Positions 11,955 through 25,564 are shown, counted from the first letter of the stretch. The stretch is 64,000 nucleotides of DNA from Poecilobothrus nobilitatus (GCA_947095535.1 OX352774.1:233579825-233643824); one strand, 5' to 3'. Numbers and translations: made by a program. Notes: a model not told the origin generated them from the letters alone.

Positions 11955-14900
11955 ATTTAATTTAAAAAAAAAAATCAGAAATTTTTAAATTCGGAAAAAA
12001 TAAATTTCAGGGTATCAGAATTCCTATTTTTAACAATTTATTAAAGGGTTTACTGTTACTGAAAAAAAACTCCCGGACACAAAAAATTTCGAAACAATAA
12101 TCCCAAAAAAAAAACTCGAATTTAAATTTTGTGGCAAAAATTGGGTATGTTATAAAAAATCCTGAAAACCTGAAAATTTCGAATTCTTTGATTTTAAAAT
12201 ATGTAAGTATGTGAAAAAAAAATAATTAGGAGGGATTTTAGAATTAGTTACAAATTTAGTATTTATAAATAATCTGTTTAGCGGGGGTTTGGAGGCGACA
12301 GCCCTCCCGATTATTTAAATCTGAATTTGGATTTTTTCTGAATAAATTAAAGTTCTGCGAAAACCTGACTAAATATTTTTCAATTTTAAAATTCCGAAAC
12401 TTCAAGATTAGTTTTACAATTAAATTACTAACTCGCATTTTATACAGATATGAAGATAAACCCAAGGGTATAATAATTTTTACACTACATTTGTGACAAT
12501 TTAAACTACTATAGATAATAGACTATAGATAAATGTGAAAAAATATATATATGCTGCTTCATTCAACTTGTATACATTATTATATAAAAGCAATTTTTTT
12601 AATATGAAAATAGTTTAGCTTATCTGAAATTTTGTTAAAAGCTATACTCTAGAGCACTACATTCGAGTAGTTGCCATAGAAGTTTTTTTTTATATATGGA
12701 AATAACTCAGTATATTATTGAAGCTAAGTATCTGAAATTTTGTTTGAAAAGAAAGTTAGTTTTTATAGAAGTTTTTACTTCTGCAAAATTTAATTACTGT
12801 AACACAACAGATTCGTGTAACTGCAAAATTTATATTCTCATATCTCAATACTTAATAAAACTAGACATAGGAAATTTTCTAAAAGGTGATTAAATTTTAT
12901 GACAATATAACATCTGTAAAATTTGGTTGGTTCTGGTAGGACAACGGGTTTAAATAGCTATCATATATGAGTACTGTCATACTTAATTAAGTTAAACGTC
13001 TGAAATTTTGTAAAATTGTAAAATTATTTGTTGGGTAAATTTTATGGTAACAGCATAACTTATGACACACTTGACTCTTTCTTGTTTTTTCTTTAGAGTT
13101 TTCTATTTGGTATTTAATTTATTTCATGTTCTCCTTTCTAAAAATTTCAAATCTATAGTTCAATTTTATTTCTTTCGTTCATTTTGTTATATTTATATAT
13201 TTTAATTTCACATTATTTTTTTTTTGTTTTTTTTTGCTTTCACTTTTGCTTAACCTTAGAGTAGTAGATCAGATTGGCCAGCTACATCATATTTAGGACG
13301 CATTTATAATTGTTCGTGAAGATGAATTCAATTTCTTTAATTCTATGTTTTTATTATCTTATTATTTTTATTATTTTTATATATTGTTATTTTTATTATC
13401 TATTTTATTATCTATACATGAGTTTTTCTATATTTTTATAAAATTCATATTCATATTTCAATAATTTTACCATTTCTATACTTTTCTTATTCTAATTATT
13501 TCAATTTATCACACATATATATAAATATTTTTTTTCTTTTTGATATTTCCATAAAATTCAAATACATAATATTGGAATTAATTTTGTACGAATTCTTAAA
13601 ATGAAAATAAAAATACAAAAAATATCAAAATTAACCAAAACTTAAACCAAAACAGAATAAAATTCTAAAAAAAAAAATATAATTTTTGGTAATAACATTT
13701 TACAATTTTCTAAATTTTAATATTTGCATCTCATATATATACACCTTCTTCATTAAATAGGCACTTTCATTTTTTAAATTTAATTTTGTTATTTTTATAC
13801 ATAGGTACTTTTTTCTTTTTTTTTTTTTTTATAAAATTCATTATCAAATGAATATACTTTGATATTTTTGTGCAAAAAATACCAAAACTCAATTTTATTC
13901 ATGACAAATATTGTATCTACCATAAAAAAAAAAAAAATATTTAGTTAGATATACAATAATATTGAATAATATTATGTTTTTTTTTTTATTTTGTTATTTT
14001 TATGATCATCACTTGTATATTCCATAACATTTTAAACCAATTTTCTAATAATTTTCTAAATCCATTTGCATATTTTTCAATTAAAAACATCCTTTTTTTA
14101 TCATCATTTTTTCCTGTTGGTTTTTCATTTTTTGTTATGTTTAAAAGTATCAAAACTGACGGAATATTGAATTCATTTTTAACCTCTTATAATTGGTCAT
14201 AATAATGCACTTTCAACAATTATTATCTAATAAACTCTATACTGATACTTACTAATATCTATATAATACTTAGAATATGGTATCCTAAAATATGTTCACT
14301 TTTAAATTGGAATATTTTACAATATAACAAAGTTATATACAACTATTACTAAAATGTTGCAGAAATAACAATAAAATTACTAATATAAAACATAGAGTAT
14401 ATTATATATATATACATATATAATTTACTCTATAAAAAGATAATGAGCGCATTAGAAAAGTTAGTTTTTTTTTTTTTTATGACATATTTAAAATCACCCA
14501 CAATCAAATTTTCTTGTCGGCTTTCACAATTCAAAATTTCATACATATACGCATAAAATAGACACATTCTATACGATTCTAAAACAGATTAAAGGATTTT
14601 TCATGCAAAATAATGCACCAATAATTTCTATTGCATTTACCCATATACATAACAAAAAAAACAAAAACAAAAAAAAAAAAAACAAAAAAAAAATGTTTAA
14701 ACTCAAAAATAAATTCAAATTGGGGTTATAACATTTTTATAGTTATATACCTACATATATAAAATTACATTAACATAGTATTGTGTATACATATATATAT
14801 ATGCATACTTATATGTATGAATAACTTTATGTTAAGTTTAACTTTAAAAAAAAAGAAAAATAATAAAACGCATCATAAAAATATAAAGAAGACTAAGTGG

Positions 14901-16235
14901 TATTTTATTTGAAAATTTAGGCCAAAAAACTTAAAAAAAATTTTTTTAGTGGTGGTTATAATTCGTATATGAAGCCGGATATTAGATTAATTTTTCCTAA
15001 AATTGATTTGGCACAACACAAAAAAAAAAAAATCAAAAATATAAAAATAAAAAGAATATCATACTATACCAAATACCCACTAAAATATTAGGATAGGTAC
15101 AACTCGTACAATATACTTTTCATACCATTTTAATTCTATACTGAATACAACAACAACAACGAAAGGTGCTTTATACGATATTATATATATATATATAGTA
15201 AAGCCATATTATATTATTTAGTACCTCTATATACATAATATTGACTTGCAATAATATTTTCTGCATAATATTTTTCATTTTTTTTCATCATTGATCATAT
15301 CATGTTTATTGATGGGTCATATTATGATATATAGGTACTCTTATCATTTTATCATCATCACATCATATCACAACATTTATAATCCGATATTGAATTCAAC
15401 TCAATAATTTTGTTTTGAATTTACATATATATAGTTAGTATTTAGTTATTTATTAATTTTCTTTTTAAAAAAAAATGAATTTTTGGCAATTTGAAATAAA
15501 AGTAGAGATGAGAGAATTGTATTGGGTTGGTTTAGAAAATTTGAATGAAAAAGAAATGAAAACTTTATGTGGTTTAAATAAAAATGTCTGGTCATTTGTA
15601 ACTAATTTTGTTGGTGGTTTGTTACAGTGTATACATAGTATTATTATATTGAGATATTAATATTTCATTTTTTTGATATATTATATATTCTATAACTATT
15701 TTAGATGAATAAATAAATGGTTATGGTATGGGTATATTTAGTATATACATATATCTAAAATGGTAATTTAATATTTAATAGCATATGAATTTTTTTTAAG
15801 TGATTTGTTATGAATTTATTTTACATATTATGCACATATATATTTTAATATTACTTTTATTTTTTATTTATTTTTTTTTTTTGGAATTGTAAGGGATTAT
15901 TTTCAATGCTTGCAATATACCTATATATAACATAGGTACATAAATATTTTATTTGATTTGATCTGTTTTTGGGTAGAAATTTCAATTTGAAGTTAAAGTT
16001 AATTATGTTTTTGATTGTATCGTTAGCTAATAATTTATTGAAAATTTTGAAAGCAGAAATGAAAATAACTTAAAATTTACTAGGTTTCTTTTTTTTTTTT
16101 TGAAAAAACAAAAATTTAAAAAATATTTTAAGTATATATAAAGAAGTTAATAGATAAGAAAATTTAATTTAATTTAATTATTATTTTATTTATTTATTTT
16201 AATATTCCAACGTATGGCTATGCTCAATGTTATAC
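11955..16235. other. A/T-rich region upstream of the Drgx start exon
   Basis: Either a 5'UTR intron or intergenic. It holds poly(A)/poly(T) runs, (TA)n and CAACAACAACAACG near 15150. Two short coding-like stretches (13256-13315 and 15475-15660, plus strand) are described in findings; neither is strong enough to call a gene. Confidence 0.4.
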
Positions 16236-16369
16236 AATGCCAAATGTGAACCAATTTAAACCAATTTTAACCAATAATTATAAAATAAAAACCGTTTATC
16301 TGTTGATGGTTAAAACGTCAATCTGTTTAAAAAAAAAAACTCATGAAAAATTGTTTGACAGACTGAGTT

Positions 16370-16700
16370 ATGCTCCTACAAAGAAGATATTGTATGACAG
16401 CTATACTCTAGTCTCGAATCGATCTATCGAACTTGTACAAGTTCAATATCAAGGTATTTACATAAAAGGGAATGAGGGGTCTCGGGTTCGATTCCCGGCT
16501 GGGTACAATAATTATAATATAATAAAAAAAAAATATATTCATATATCGCAATATATAAATACTTTATATATCATAATATCTCGTACACCCTACATTCCTA
16601 CTAGGAAACAGGGGTTAAAACTACCCCACGGAAACAGGGGTTAAAACTACCTGGCACATTTATGTACGACGGTATCTGGATATAAATAAATAAATAAATA
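16370..16700 (+). repeat. Second type of tRNA-related SINE, decayed
   Basis: A T-arm/B-box sequence CGGGTTCGATTCCCGG (16488-16503) is followed by GCTGGGTAC and an A/T stretch. A body follows with two adjacent copies of GGAAACAGGGGTTAAAACTA (about 16602 and 16628), and it ends in (ATAA)n at 16681-16699. The A box is not clear, so the head is damaged. The body differs from the CGTAAG-hairpin SINEs, so this is a separate family. Confidence 0.55.
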
Positions 16701-16949
16701 TTTACATAAAATTGAAATGGTAAAACTGGTAAAAGTAAATCATTCTGATCATTATCTGATCTTTATTAAATTATTCTGATCATTATTAAAGGCAAGTAAG
16801 AAATGATTTTAATAAAGCAACACCTTGAAATATTGTTAATAATTTAAAAATTTACGATTTAATTTTTAATTTTTGTTTTAACATTAAAGTAAATAAGAGT
16901 TTTAAATTTACATTTTAGACAATTTAGTTTGTGTTTGTAAAGTAGTTTA

Positions 16950-17165
16950 TTAAAGCCAATGGCTCGCAGCGTTGTTATTTTCTAGTGTACTCTCTGAATT
17001 ACGTATAAAACTGTTTTGAATGGCATTGAAATCTTTCTTTATATCAGTTACCTTTTCTTCTTGTTACCGACCTTTACATTTTTCGTTATTGAGGAGTTCT
17101 TAATTTGCCATGGGGTTTTAACTAATTTACGTAAAATGTTCAAACAATTTTTAAATGACGTTAGT
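16950..17165 (-). pseudogene. Coding-like relic, minus strand, frameshifted, product unknown
   Basis: Two overlapping minus-strand frames follow each other. From about 17163 one reads ...NILRKLVKTPWQIKNSS... to KVGNKKKR and stops (17048-17050). The second continues EEKVTDIKKDFNAIQNS... to NNNAASHWL and stops at 16950. Together they resemble one reading frame broken by a small indel. The mixed composition is unusual for this region. It could be a remnant of a transposon protein; no family motif is recognised. Confidence 0.4.
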
Positions 17166-17429
17166 TAAATACTATTTGTATGACATTAAGACTTATGTAA
17201 GAATACCTTTTCTTTGCAAAAAAAAACTTCTTATGAATGATTCAATTCAAATAACCTTCTGCAAGAAAATGTATACATTTACATGTTAGAATGTTATTTA
17301 CATTTTAGCAACTCTAACAAAAATTAGTTCTCATAACGATTTTAAACTTTGACAGACCAATTGTCATCACACGAATTATTAGCATGACAGCTTTATGATA
17401 GGCCTTATGACTATATTATCAAAATAACT

Positions 17430-17651
17430 AAATCAAGTTTATGGAGCGCCAAACCAAATATGCGATAATTGTCCTCCAATTTAGGTAGAATATACATTAT
17501 AATATGCTTTATAGATGTTCGACATGCATATCTCAATGAGAAAAATAAGCTTTATAGTGAGAAACAAAATCCAAATATATGGTTTAAAACTAGATTTTTT
17601 AAGATTAAGAATGTTGTAAATAAAACTTTACTAAGTTTTTATGAAATATAA
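17430..17651 (+). pseudogene. Possible coding relic, plus strand
   Basis: Around 17439 a frame reads YGAPNQICDNCPPI then stops. Another frame, open from 17469 to 17651, gives FIDVRHAYLNEKNKLYSEKQ, then PNIWFKTRFFKIKN, ending LLSFYEI. The CxxC-type motif and mixed composition suggest an old protein-coding fragment, perhaps related to the minus-strand relic just upstream. No family recognised. Confidence 0.3.
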
Positions 17652-20600
17652 GGAAAACATTTATTGGTACATTGTACTTTCAATTAAATTGTTCAAATAA
17701 CGATAAATTTTTCCCATCAATTATAAATTGTTTATAATATTACATTTAACTTTAAGTAAGAATAAAATTAAGTATATAATTATTTAAATTTCTTATTTTT
17801 TTTTTTTTTTATATTGAATTAACGAAAAAAGAAAAAAAATTATTCGAAAATTAATTCGTATTAACTTAAAAAAAAATGTTTGAATTTCTTTTGTTTCATA
17901 CTCGTATATATATTATAAATAATAATTCTGAAGTGTTTTCTTTCATACCTTTCCTGCGAATGTTTGCACGCTTAACAACATAGTTGTCCTTAAAATAAAT
18001 TCTATATTTAATCCACTTGATTATAATAAAAGGTGTATTGTGTAGTAGGTATATAAGTGGTTTATAACATATTGCACTCAATATAATAAAAATTTTATGT
18101 TTTTTTTTCAATCTTACGATTTTTAATATATATAAATTTCTAAAGATAAAAATCTAAAGTATGTTTGAAAAATGTAAAAGAAGAAAACAAAAAAAAAAAA
18201 AAAAGAAGGGTTTTAAAGATTTCACATCTTGATTTTGCGTTTTAAATTTAATTTTAAATAAAAGAATTTTGATTTGAGATCGTAAATGATTTCCGTTCTA
18301 TACCATAATTTACAAAATCTTATTCAAAATTTTTTGGCTAAATTTTTAATCTGAAAATTATGAAGGTTTTATTAATCAAAATTCAACTTAGAGTTACCAT
18401 ATAAACTTGTTATGAAAACTGTATCAAGATATAATTATGTATCAAAAAATGATAAGAAATAAATAAATCTTTAATTTTACTAATAGCTTATTTTTTCTGT
18501 AGAACAATATGATCACTATTCAATTTTATTCTTCTGTTTCCTTTATTAAAATCTGATTATGCAATTATTTATAAAATACTTTATGTTTAATTACAGCTTG
18601 GTAGGTTTGCATTTTCGCAAAATAGTTTGCATTTTCAAGTAAAAAATTAAATCTTAAAATCAATATCTAAGTAATTTTATAAGCTCTAATTTAGCTTAAA
18701 AAAATATAAAAATAATTTCCTCTACAATTTTTCCAACAAAAAACGTTAAGAATATTTACTTTCGATTAAAAAAAAAAAATTTATACATATGTACTTATAT
18801 GCAAAATTAAATTTTCTTTTTAATAAATTGATCATAAAACCGACTGAATAAAGCGCCCATTTTGTTGTCTTTTTTCGTCTATTTTTAAATTCAATTTTTT
18901 TTTTCCTCTCTTTCTTTCAAAATATGTTATTTCTGTAAATAATTAATTTGCGGTCTTTAAATTCCATTTTATTAAGTATTACTGTTTTTAATTATAACTG
19001 CAAAACAATTAAAAAATATATAAAAAAAAAAAAATTGTAAAATTTAATTTTTTTAATTTACTTCGGAAATCAATAAAAAACTTAACGATATAATTCATAA
19101 ATTTGGATTTTAGTTGAATGGAATATAAGTCTAAAATTGTTTTTGTAAAACTTAATGAATTATTGAAATTATTTTTTTTTTTTTTAATAAAATTTTCTTA
19201 AATGTTTCGGATTAAAACTATTAGAGTTAGTGAAAATGATTTAGCACTAGGAGGATTCAGAATAATAGAAGAAGAATATGTTTCTTTTTTTTTTAAATTT
19301 ATATTTTATATGTTTTTTTTTTTTCTTATTTTTGAATTGAGTTAAAAAAAATTATTTTTATGTTATTCAAAAAACCAAAAATCATTTTATCTTATCAATA
19401 AAATTCAATTTGGTTTAATGTCAGAATTAAATAGTTTCCAAGTTAGATAATTTTATATAAAAAAACGCTTTACGGATACAAAATATAAATTATTTCTGTC
19501 AAATTGGAAAGAATTTTACCGAAGGACACCGAAAACTTATCGAACTTTGTTAATGTTAACGGTTTTGTTTTAGTAGATTATTTGATTGTCAAAAGATTTG
19601 TGAAACAAAGTGTTAAATAAATTTTTTTTTTATATATTTAAATAATTATGCTTAATACTGCTGAAATAAATTTAATTTAATTTAATTTTACCTTTTAAAT
19701 ATATACATACATATATATGAGGCCATTATCTGCCAAGATGTCAAAAATAAATATCAAAATACAATTTTTATTTAAATGTCAAATGTACACAGATTTTGAT
19801 TTAAAAACTGTACATGCATTATTTTAGTTAGAACAGTGTTGGTAATGAACTTTATAAAAGTATATAAAAAGATGTATATATGATAGATATTCTGTCTGTC
19901 ACAGTGTTATGTTCAAAAACAAAAAACAAATTAAATTATGATAACTAGGTATATGATTATCTTTAAAATTTATATAATATTTCTATAACAGTTCAATTTC
20001 AAAATTAATTAATTCAAGTTTTTAAGTTCCATGTACTAAAAGTTTCGTTAAAGAAAAAAAAAAATTGTTTATTCTCAAAATAAATGAATCATAATGGATT
20101 TCGATTTAAATTCTGGTCGATTTGAATAAAAAGAACTGAATTGACTATTTGTATTTTATGTTTTTGTTATACATATTTTTTTTTTGTTGTTGACTACACA
20201 CATTTTTACTCAATTGAACACGCGGATAAAAAAAAACCAGTGTAATAAAAAAAACTGACTTTTTTGTTTTTTTGTTTTTTTTTTGTTGTGAATTGACTGA
20301 TTGGCTAATTGAGTTTTACTATATTCCCTCTTTATACATTCGCTGAATTGATAAATTCAATATTGAGTTTTTATTAATTATAATCAATTATTCAAATGTA
20401 TTTCCATTTTATCAATTTTTGGTTTTTCAATTCCTTTTTTGTTTTTTTTTTTTTTTATGTTTCAATTTTCAGAATTGATTTTGTATAATTTTTTTTTACA
20501 TTTGTAACATTGTTTTGTTAACTTTTTTTTTTTTTGTAACTAAGAGTAGATTAAAACAAAAAAAAACGAATAGGATTACAGAATTTAAAATAAATGGAAA

Positions 20601-21007
20601 ATGGAGTTTTCTTTGACAAGCAAAAAAGGAAGCATAATATATACATAAGAGAAAAAAAAATTATTCTATTAAAGTGTTATGCTTAAACCAAATATTTTTG
20701 TTTTTGTTGTTGAAACTTTTCAAAAGTTTTGAAATTGAAGTAAAATTTAAAATCGTAGAATTAGGCTGGAAAAAAATAAATAATATGAAGTACATATTTG
20801 GGTATATTGGTACAAAATTATTAAATTGGAGGTTAAATTAATATGTTCAGTATTTTTATAGGATAAAAAAATTTTGATTCGTTTTACAAATGATTGTTGC
20901 CCAATAGCCAGACAAGATAGATAAGACCATATTACAATCTTGTTAGTGTGTCAAATTACTATCTGTCTAGATGACAGCTATTTCATTTCTTATATATATA
21001 AGTGTAT
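17652..21007. other. A/T-rich non-coding sequence
   Basis: No gene or structured repeat recognised; long A and T runs throughout, especially 20160-20560. Confidence 0.5.
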
Positions 21008-21188
21008 GTCGAATATAGTAAAAACGAGGAAGAATACAGTTGCCTTTGTCAACTCTTAGATACCCGTACGAACCGTTAATATGTTCAAAGCCTGTCACTC
21101 TGCTGTACTATTGTATTTTTTTAATATTTTAGTATTTTAAAATAATTTGGGTGAATTTTATAATTTCTAGAACTACTAGAAAATCCCC

Positions 21189-21202
21189 TGTGCAATTGCA
21201 CA
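21189..21202. repeat. Perfect palindrome TGTGCAATTGCACA
   Basis: A 14-base exact palindrome inside element A. It could be chance or a protein-binding site. Confidence 0.5.
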
Positions 21203-21928
21203 ATTTCTATAGATTCAAAAACATTTGCGGTATCATACTGACTCCCTTAATAAACTACCTAAAAATTTCATTTTTACATCAGCACCATTAAAAAAACTTT
21301 GGTATCACTTACTTACTTGATGTAATAGAAAAAAACATAAAACAAATCTGAACACATAAAATTAAAAATGTTAGGAACAGTTTATTAATTTTTTCACGCC
21401 GTTTTTTCGTGGCGGTAATTTTTGACAGTTTTTTAATCATTGAGAAAAAATGGTCCAAGCTAAACACATTCAGGGTAAAAGTTCGTGCCGATATCTCAAA
21501 AATTGTTTGAAACACATGTATAAAGTGCACAATAAAAACCGGCGAAAAGCCAACCAACACCAACCGCTACGACATTTTTATTTTTGTTACATTTAAAATA
21601 ATCCCAATAATCGAAATAATTTTAATATTTGTTAAAATTTTACCAGACTCTCTATTTTTCTTTAGTTTAAAAAAAAAATTTTTATGTCGATAAAAACAGT
21701 TGTTTTCTTCGCGAATTACTTTAATTACCAAAACTACTTTCAAGTCTTTTGCGTTTATTTTTTTTTTTGCTTGAAAAAAATTTGCTGAATTTATTTTATT
21801 TAAATGTACTTTGGAAGAGGTCTTTAGTATATTTAATAAAAGATTCATGTCTCTGATAATGTAATTTCATAAATTTTCGGGGCCTTTTTTTTTTGTGTGG
21901 GTCGTTTTCGACAGCTTTTTAATTTAAT

Positions 21929-22473
21929 GGTCTAATAATAAATTAGTACAAAATTATGAATCTATTTTGAGAGAAGGCATCTAAAATGATATTTCCTATG
22001 TTATTTTTTCTCTTTTTTTTAAGAAAAATATCCATTTCTAAAATATTTAGTAAGTTTCTGATTTCTGTTATGAAATATAATTAGCTAAGTCTGCCGAATT
22101 TTATATTAATAAAAAAAATTCGAATATTTTATGTTATATCAAAAATTCAGCTTAAAAAATCAAAATTCCAACCTAAATAAACAAAACTACTTTAAAGTCG
22201 GTTGCGAAACTTTTACCAGCTTTTATAATAGTGAAAACAAAATCAAGAATAAAATCGGCCTATTATTTTTTTTCTTATAAATATAAGGCTTACTATAAAC
22301 TTTGCTCTTTTCACTTTCAGGTCTTTTAATTTTATTAAGAGTATTTTTATTTTTTTCAAAACAAAGAGTCATTTGAAAACTGCCAGCAGAAGATTAATAA
22401 TTTATTTTTAATTTACCGCTGCGACCAGTTCATAATGGATGTGGCGGTCAAATTTAAAAATTAAAAATTTGCT
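21929..22473 (+). repeat. Internal long direct repeat of element A, copy 1
   Basis: About 545 bp from GGTCTAATAATAAATTAGTA to AATTAAAAATTTGCT. It contains AATCAAGAATAAAATCGGCC, CTTTCAG and TTACCGCTGCGACCAGTTC. A second diverged copy starts 1153 bp downstream. No open frame runs through either copy. Confidence 0.8.
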
Positions 22474-22585
22474 TTAAATTTTGTGTCGAAAGTACTTTTT
22501 AAAAAGTAAACATTTGTGTCTCTGATAAGACTTTTAGTCCAAGATTTGTGTCTCTGATAATAAAATTTTAAATTATTAAATAAAT

Positions 22586-22676
22586 ATACAGAAATATCAT
22601 CTTTGCCAGTTTAGTTTACATTCAGTGTGAGTGGTTTATTATAGAAATAAAATTTTTTTTTTTTACATCTTGTGTG
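22586..22676 (+). repeat. Short dispersed repeat of element A, copy 1
   Basis: ATACAGAAATATCATC followed by TTGCCAGTTTAGTTTACATT and CAGTGTGAGTG. Nearly the same sequence recurs at 25565-25677. Confidence 0.7.
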
Positions 22677-23081
22677 TCTGGTATTAATATCTGTATGATA
22701 TTTAATATCTTGTGTGAATTGGTATTATCAGAGACTACATAGAGATGTACAAATTCATACAAAAATTTGTACTAATTTTTTTTCAAACGGGCCAGCTAAA
22801 ACTGGCTAGTTTTAAAAATTTTAAAGCACAGAAATATTTGATTTGTGTCATAGCTAAAAGAATTTAGTGAAAACCAGAATCTTCTGTAAAATCTGGTGTA
22901 AAATGTAAAAATTATCATTCATATATTTTATGCATTTACAAAATTTTTTTATCTTTGTGAATTAAACCATAATCATTATATTGTGTATATTATCAGAAAT
23001 TCAATCATTAATTTCAGGTATTATATTATCTGATCTGATTAACAAATCTTATTTTTTTCCATGGCTAACAATATTATTAAT

Positions 23082-23642
23082 GGTCTAATAATAAATTAGT
23101 ACAAAATTATGAATCTTTTGTGAGAGAAGGCGTCTAAAATGACATTTTCTATGTAATTTTTTTCTTTTTTTTTTTAAGAAAAATATCCGTTTCTATAATA
23201 TTTAGTAAGTTTCTGACTTCTGTTATGAAATATAATTATTTAAGTCTGCCTAATTTTATATTAATAAAAAAATTTCGAATATTTTATGTTATACCAGTTC
23301 TACCGAAAATTTAGCTTAAAAATCTAAATTTCAACCTAAATAAACAAAACTATTTTAAAGTCTTTTACGAAGCACCAGCTTTTATACTAATGAAAACAAA
23401 ATCAAGAATAAAATCGGCCTATTATTTTTTTCTAATAAATATGAGGTTTACTATAAACTTTGCTCACTCTCACTTTTTCACTTTCAGGCGCTTTAATTTT
23501 ATTAAGAGTACCTATTTTTATTTTTTTTTTCCAAAACAAAGATTGAAAACGCCAACAGAAGATTAATAATTTATTTTTAATTTACCGCTGCGACCAGTTC
23601 TTAATGGATGTGGCGGTGAAAATTAAAAATTAAAAATTTGCT
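23082..23642 (+). repeat. Internal long direct repeat of element A, copy 2
   Basis: Matches 21929-22473 along its length with scattered substitutions and small indels, including the same start, the AATCGGCCTATTATT block and the TGGATGTGGCGGT block. Divergence suggests the duplication is not recent. Confidence 0.8.
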
Positions 23643-24599
23643 GAATTTATTTTGATTGAAAATGTGTTTTTTAAGTTAGTGTGTACTTTTCCTTTTTTGA
23701 CTGTACTCACTTTTAATGAACGGTTTGTGTCTCTGACAATAATTCTAGTGGAAAATTTAGTCTCTGGTAATAATATTTACTAAATTTATTTATATTTTTA
23801 ATTAACGGTTTGCGTCTCTTGATAATACTTTGAGTTAAAGATTCGTATCTCTGGTAATAAAACTTTAAATTATTAAATAAATAGTAAAAAAGCCTTATTA
23901 AAGGGTATAAGTAGAAAAATAAAGCTTTTGTGAAAGTTTCCTCAGTTTTATGAACAATTTAATTTTAGTAAATTTATTCAAATACTTATATGTATTATAT
24001 TTAGATATTGATAAATGTAAAATTTATTGCTAAAGTGTTTTAAATAATGAAAAACCTCAATGATGCTGTGAAGTAGTTTCTTTCAAAAATGTAATAAAAA
24101 TGATTATTTAATAAATCTCATCTCTTGTAAATTTCTTTGTCAAGCTTTGGATTAAAAAACCAAAGGTTGGATTAAAAACCAATGGTAAATAAATTTTTGC
24201 CAATAGTATCAAAAATTTTCGCTTCGAAAAAATACAGTATCAAACTTTATAATTTTGAAACTAAACTACACTGATCTGATACATTTGCCTAATTATAATA
24301 TATAGTACACTTGTTATATTTTTCTATGGTTGCCATAGCAAATGCTTCAAAACTTTCTTTGTTATATTTTTCAAACAAATTTTTACTCTATCCGTAATAA
24401 TATTCTGTCTCTTTATCTATCGCTTTCTCTACAAAATCTTCACACCGTAAGTTTTACGCACCTTTTATGTAAAACAATAAAAATTGGCTGTGCATATAAT
24501 GTTGAAGTTTTAGAAAATAAAAATCATAAAAGAAGCATAAAATTAAGAAAATGTTACACATTCAAAATTTAATTGAAAATTGTGATTTTATAATTTAAA

Positions 24600-24860
24600 T
24601 TGCGCTCCTTTAAAAGCTTTGGTTTTACGCACCGCTTTATTTTTTTATAATTTCTACTTAAAAATGCAACTCTTTAAAAACTTTGATTTATGCACTGTCT
24701 TGTTTTTTCATTCTTTTTATAGCATAACATTTTAATTCTTTTTTTCTATCTGTTATGTACCTAAATATCAGATGTACGTTTCTTTCTTTTCATAGCATAG
24801 CATTTAATATTTCTTTTTCTATCTGTTATGTACGTAAATATCAGAGGTATGTTTTTTCAT
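24600..24860 (+). repeat. Tandem repeats of element A with about 66- and 73-bp periods
   Basis: Two units carry CTTTAAAA(G/A)CTTTG(G/A)TTTA(C/T)GCAC (24609 and about 24671). They are followed by two units with CTATCTGTTATGTAC and AAATATCAGA, 73 bp apart (about 24746 and 24819). The block recurs, single-copy, at 25340-25495. Confidence 0.6.
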
Positions 24861-25339
24861 TTAAAATCATAAGATTTTAATAGTTCTTTTTTTCTTTAAA
24901 AATATTTAAAAACAGTCAAAGTAACATTTTTTGTTCTCTTTTTTTTCTATTCGTTTTTATTTTTCTTCGCAGTATTACATTTATTTTTTTTTGTTTTCTG
25001 TTATTTACGTACGCTAAGTATTTCTTTTATTTTTTTTAAATATTAAATTTATACATACAGTCTATTTAAAAAATATAAATTATAACCTATAGAACATTTT
25101 GAATTTTTTTTTGTTCGTTTATGTTTACCGTCCATTCATTCATATTAATAACTGTTGCCTATATAAAAAATAATAAATCTAATATATGTATACCCATATT
25201 TTTATTCATATATCTATATTATGGGCTAAACTTCTGATTCTAAAATTGTACTATATTATGGCAAAATTTTTAAAAAATTAAGAAAATGTTACTTAGCAAA
25301 ATTTAAATAAAAATATTATTGCAATTTTATAATGTTCTA

Positions 25340-25495
25340 CTTAAAAATACGACCCTCTAAAAACTTTGATTTATACCCTGCCTTGTTTTTTCTTTCATTT
25401 CATAGCATAACATTATAATATTTATTGTTTTCTATCTTTTATATGGGTAAATATCAGATGTACGTTTCTTTCTTTTCATAGTATAACATTTGTTA
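25340..25495 (+). repeat. Second copy of the 24.66-24.85 kb repeat block
   Basis: CTACTTAAAAATACGACCCT through TTGATTTATACCCTGCCTTG to ATATCAGATGTACGTTTCTT matches 24657-24800, offset 683 bp. Confidence 0.65.
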
Positions 25496-25564
25496 AATTA
25501 ACATTTAACATAACAGGAGGGCACGCTACTCAGCAGCAGCAACTTGTCTTTTATTATATTTAGA

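Larger units (their letters stand above)
22500..23880 (+). repeat. Dispersed GTGTCTCTGATAATA motif series
   Basis: Variants of TTTGTGTCTCTGATAATA recur near 22515, 22545, 23725, 23755, 23810 and 23845, with another near 21846 and an inverted one at about 22725 (TATCAGAGACTAC). They lie between and beside the two long repeats, so they may mark the ends of a shorter repeat unit. Confidence 0.5.

Noticed and set aside
11691..11960. Plus-strand 89-codon frame
   Set aside because: Runs antisense through the SINE and its poly(T); no protein expected.
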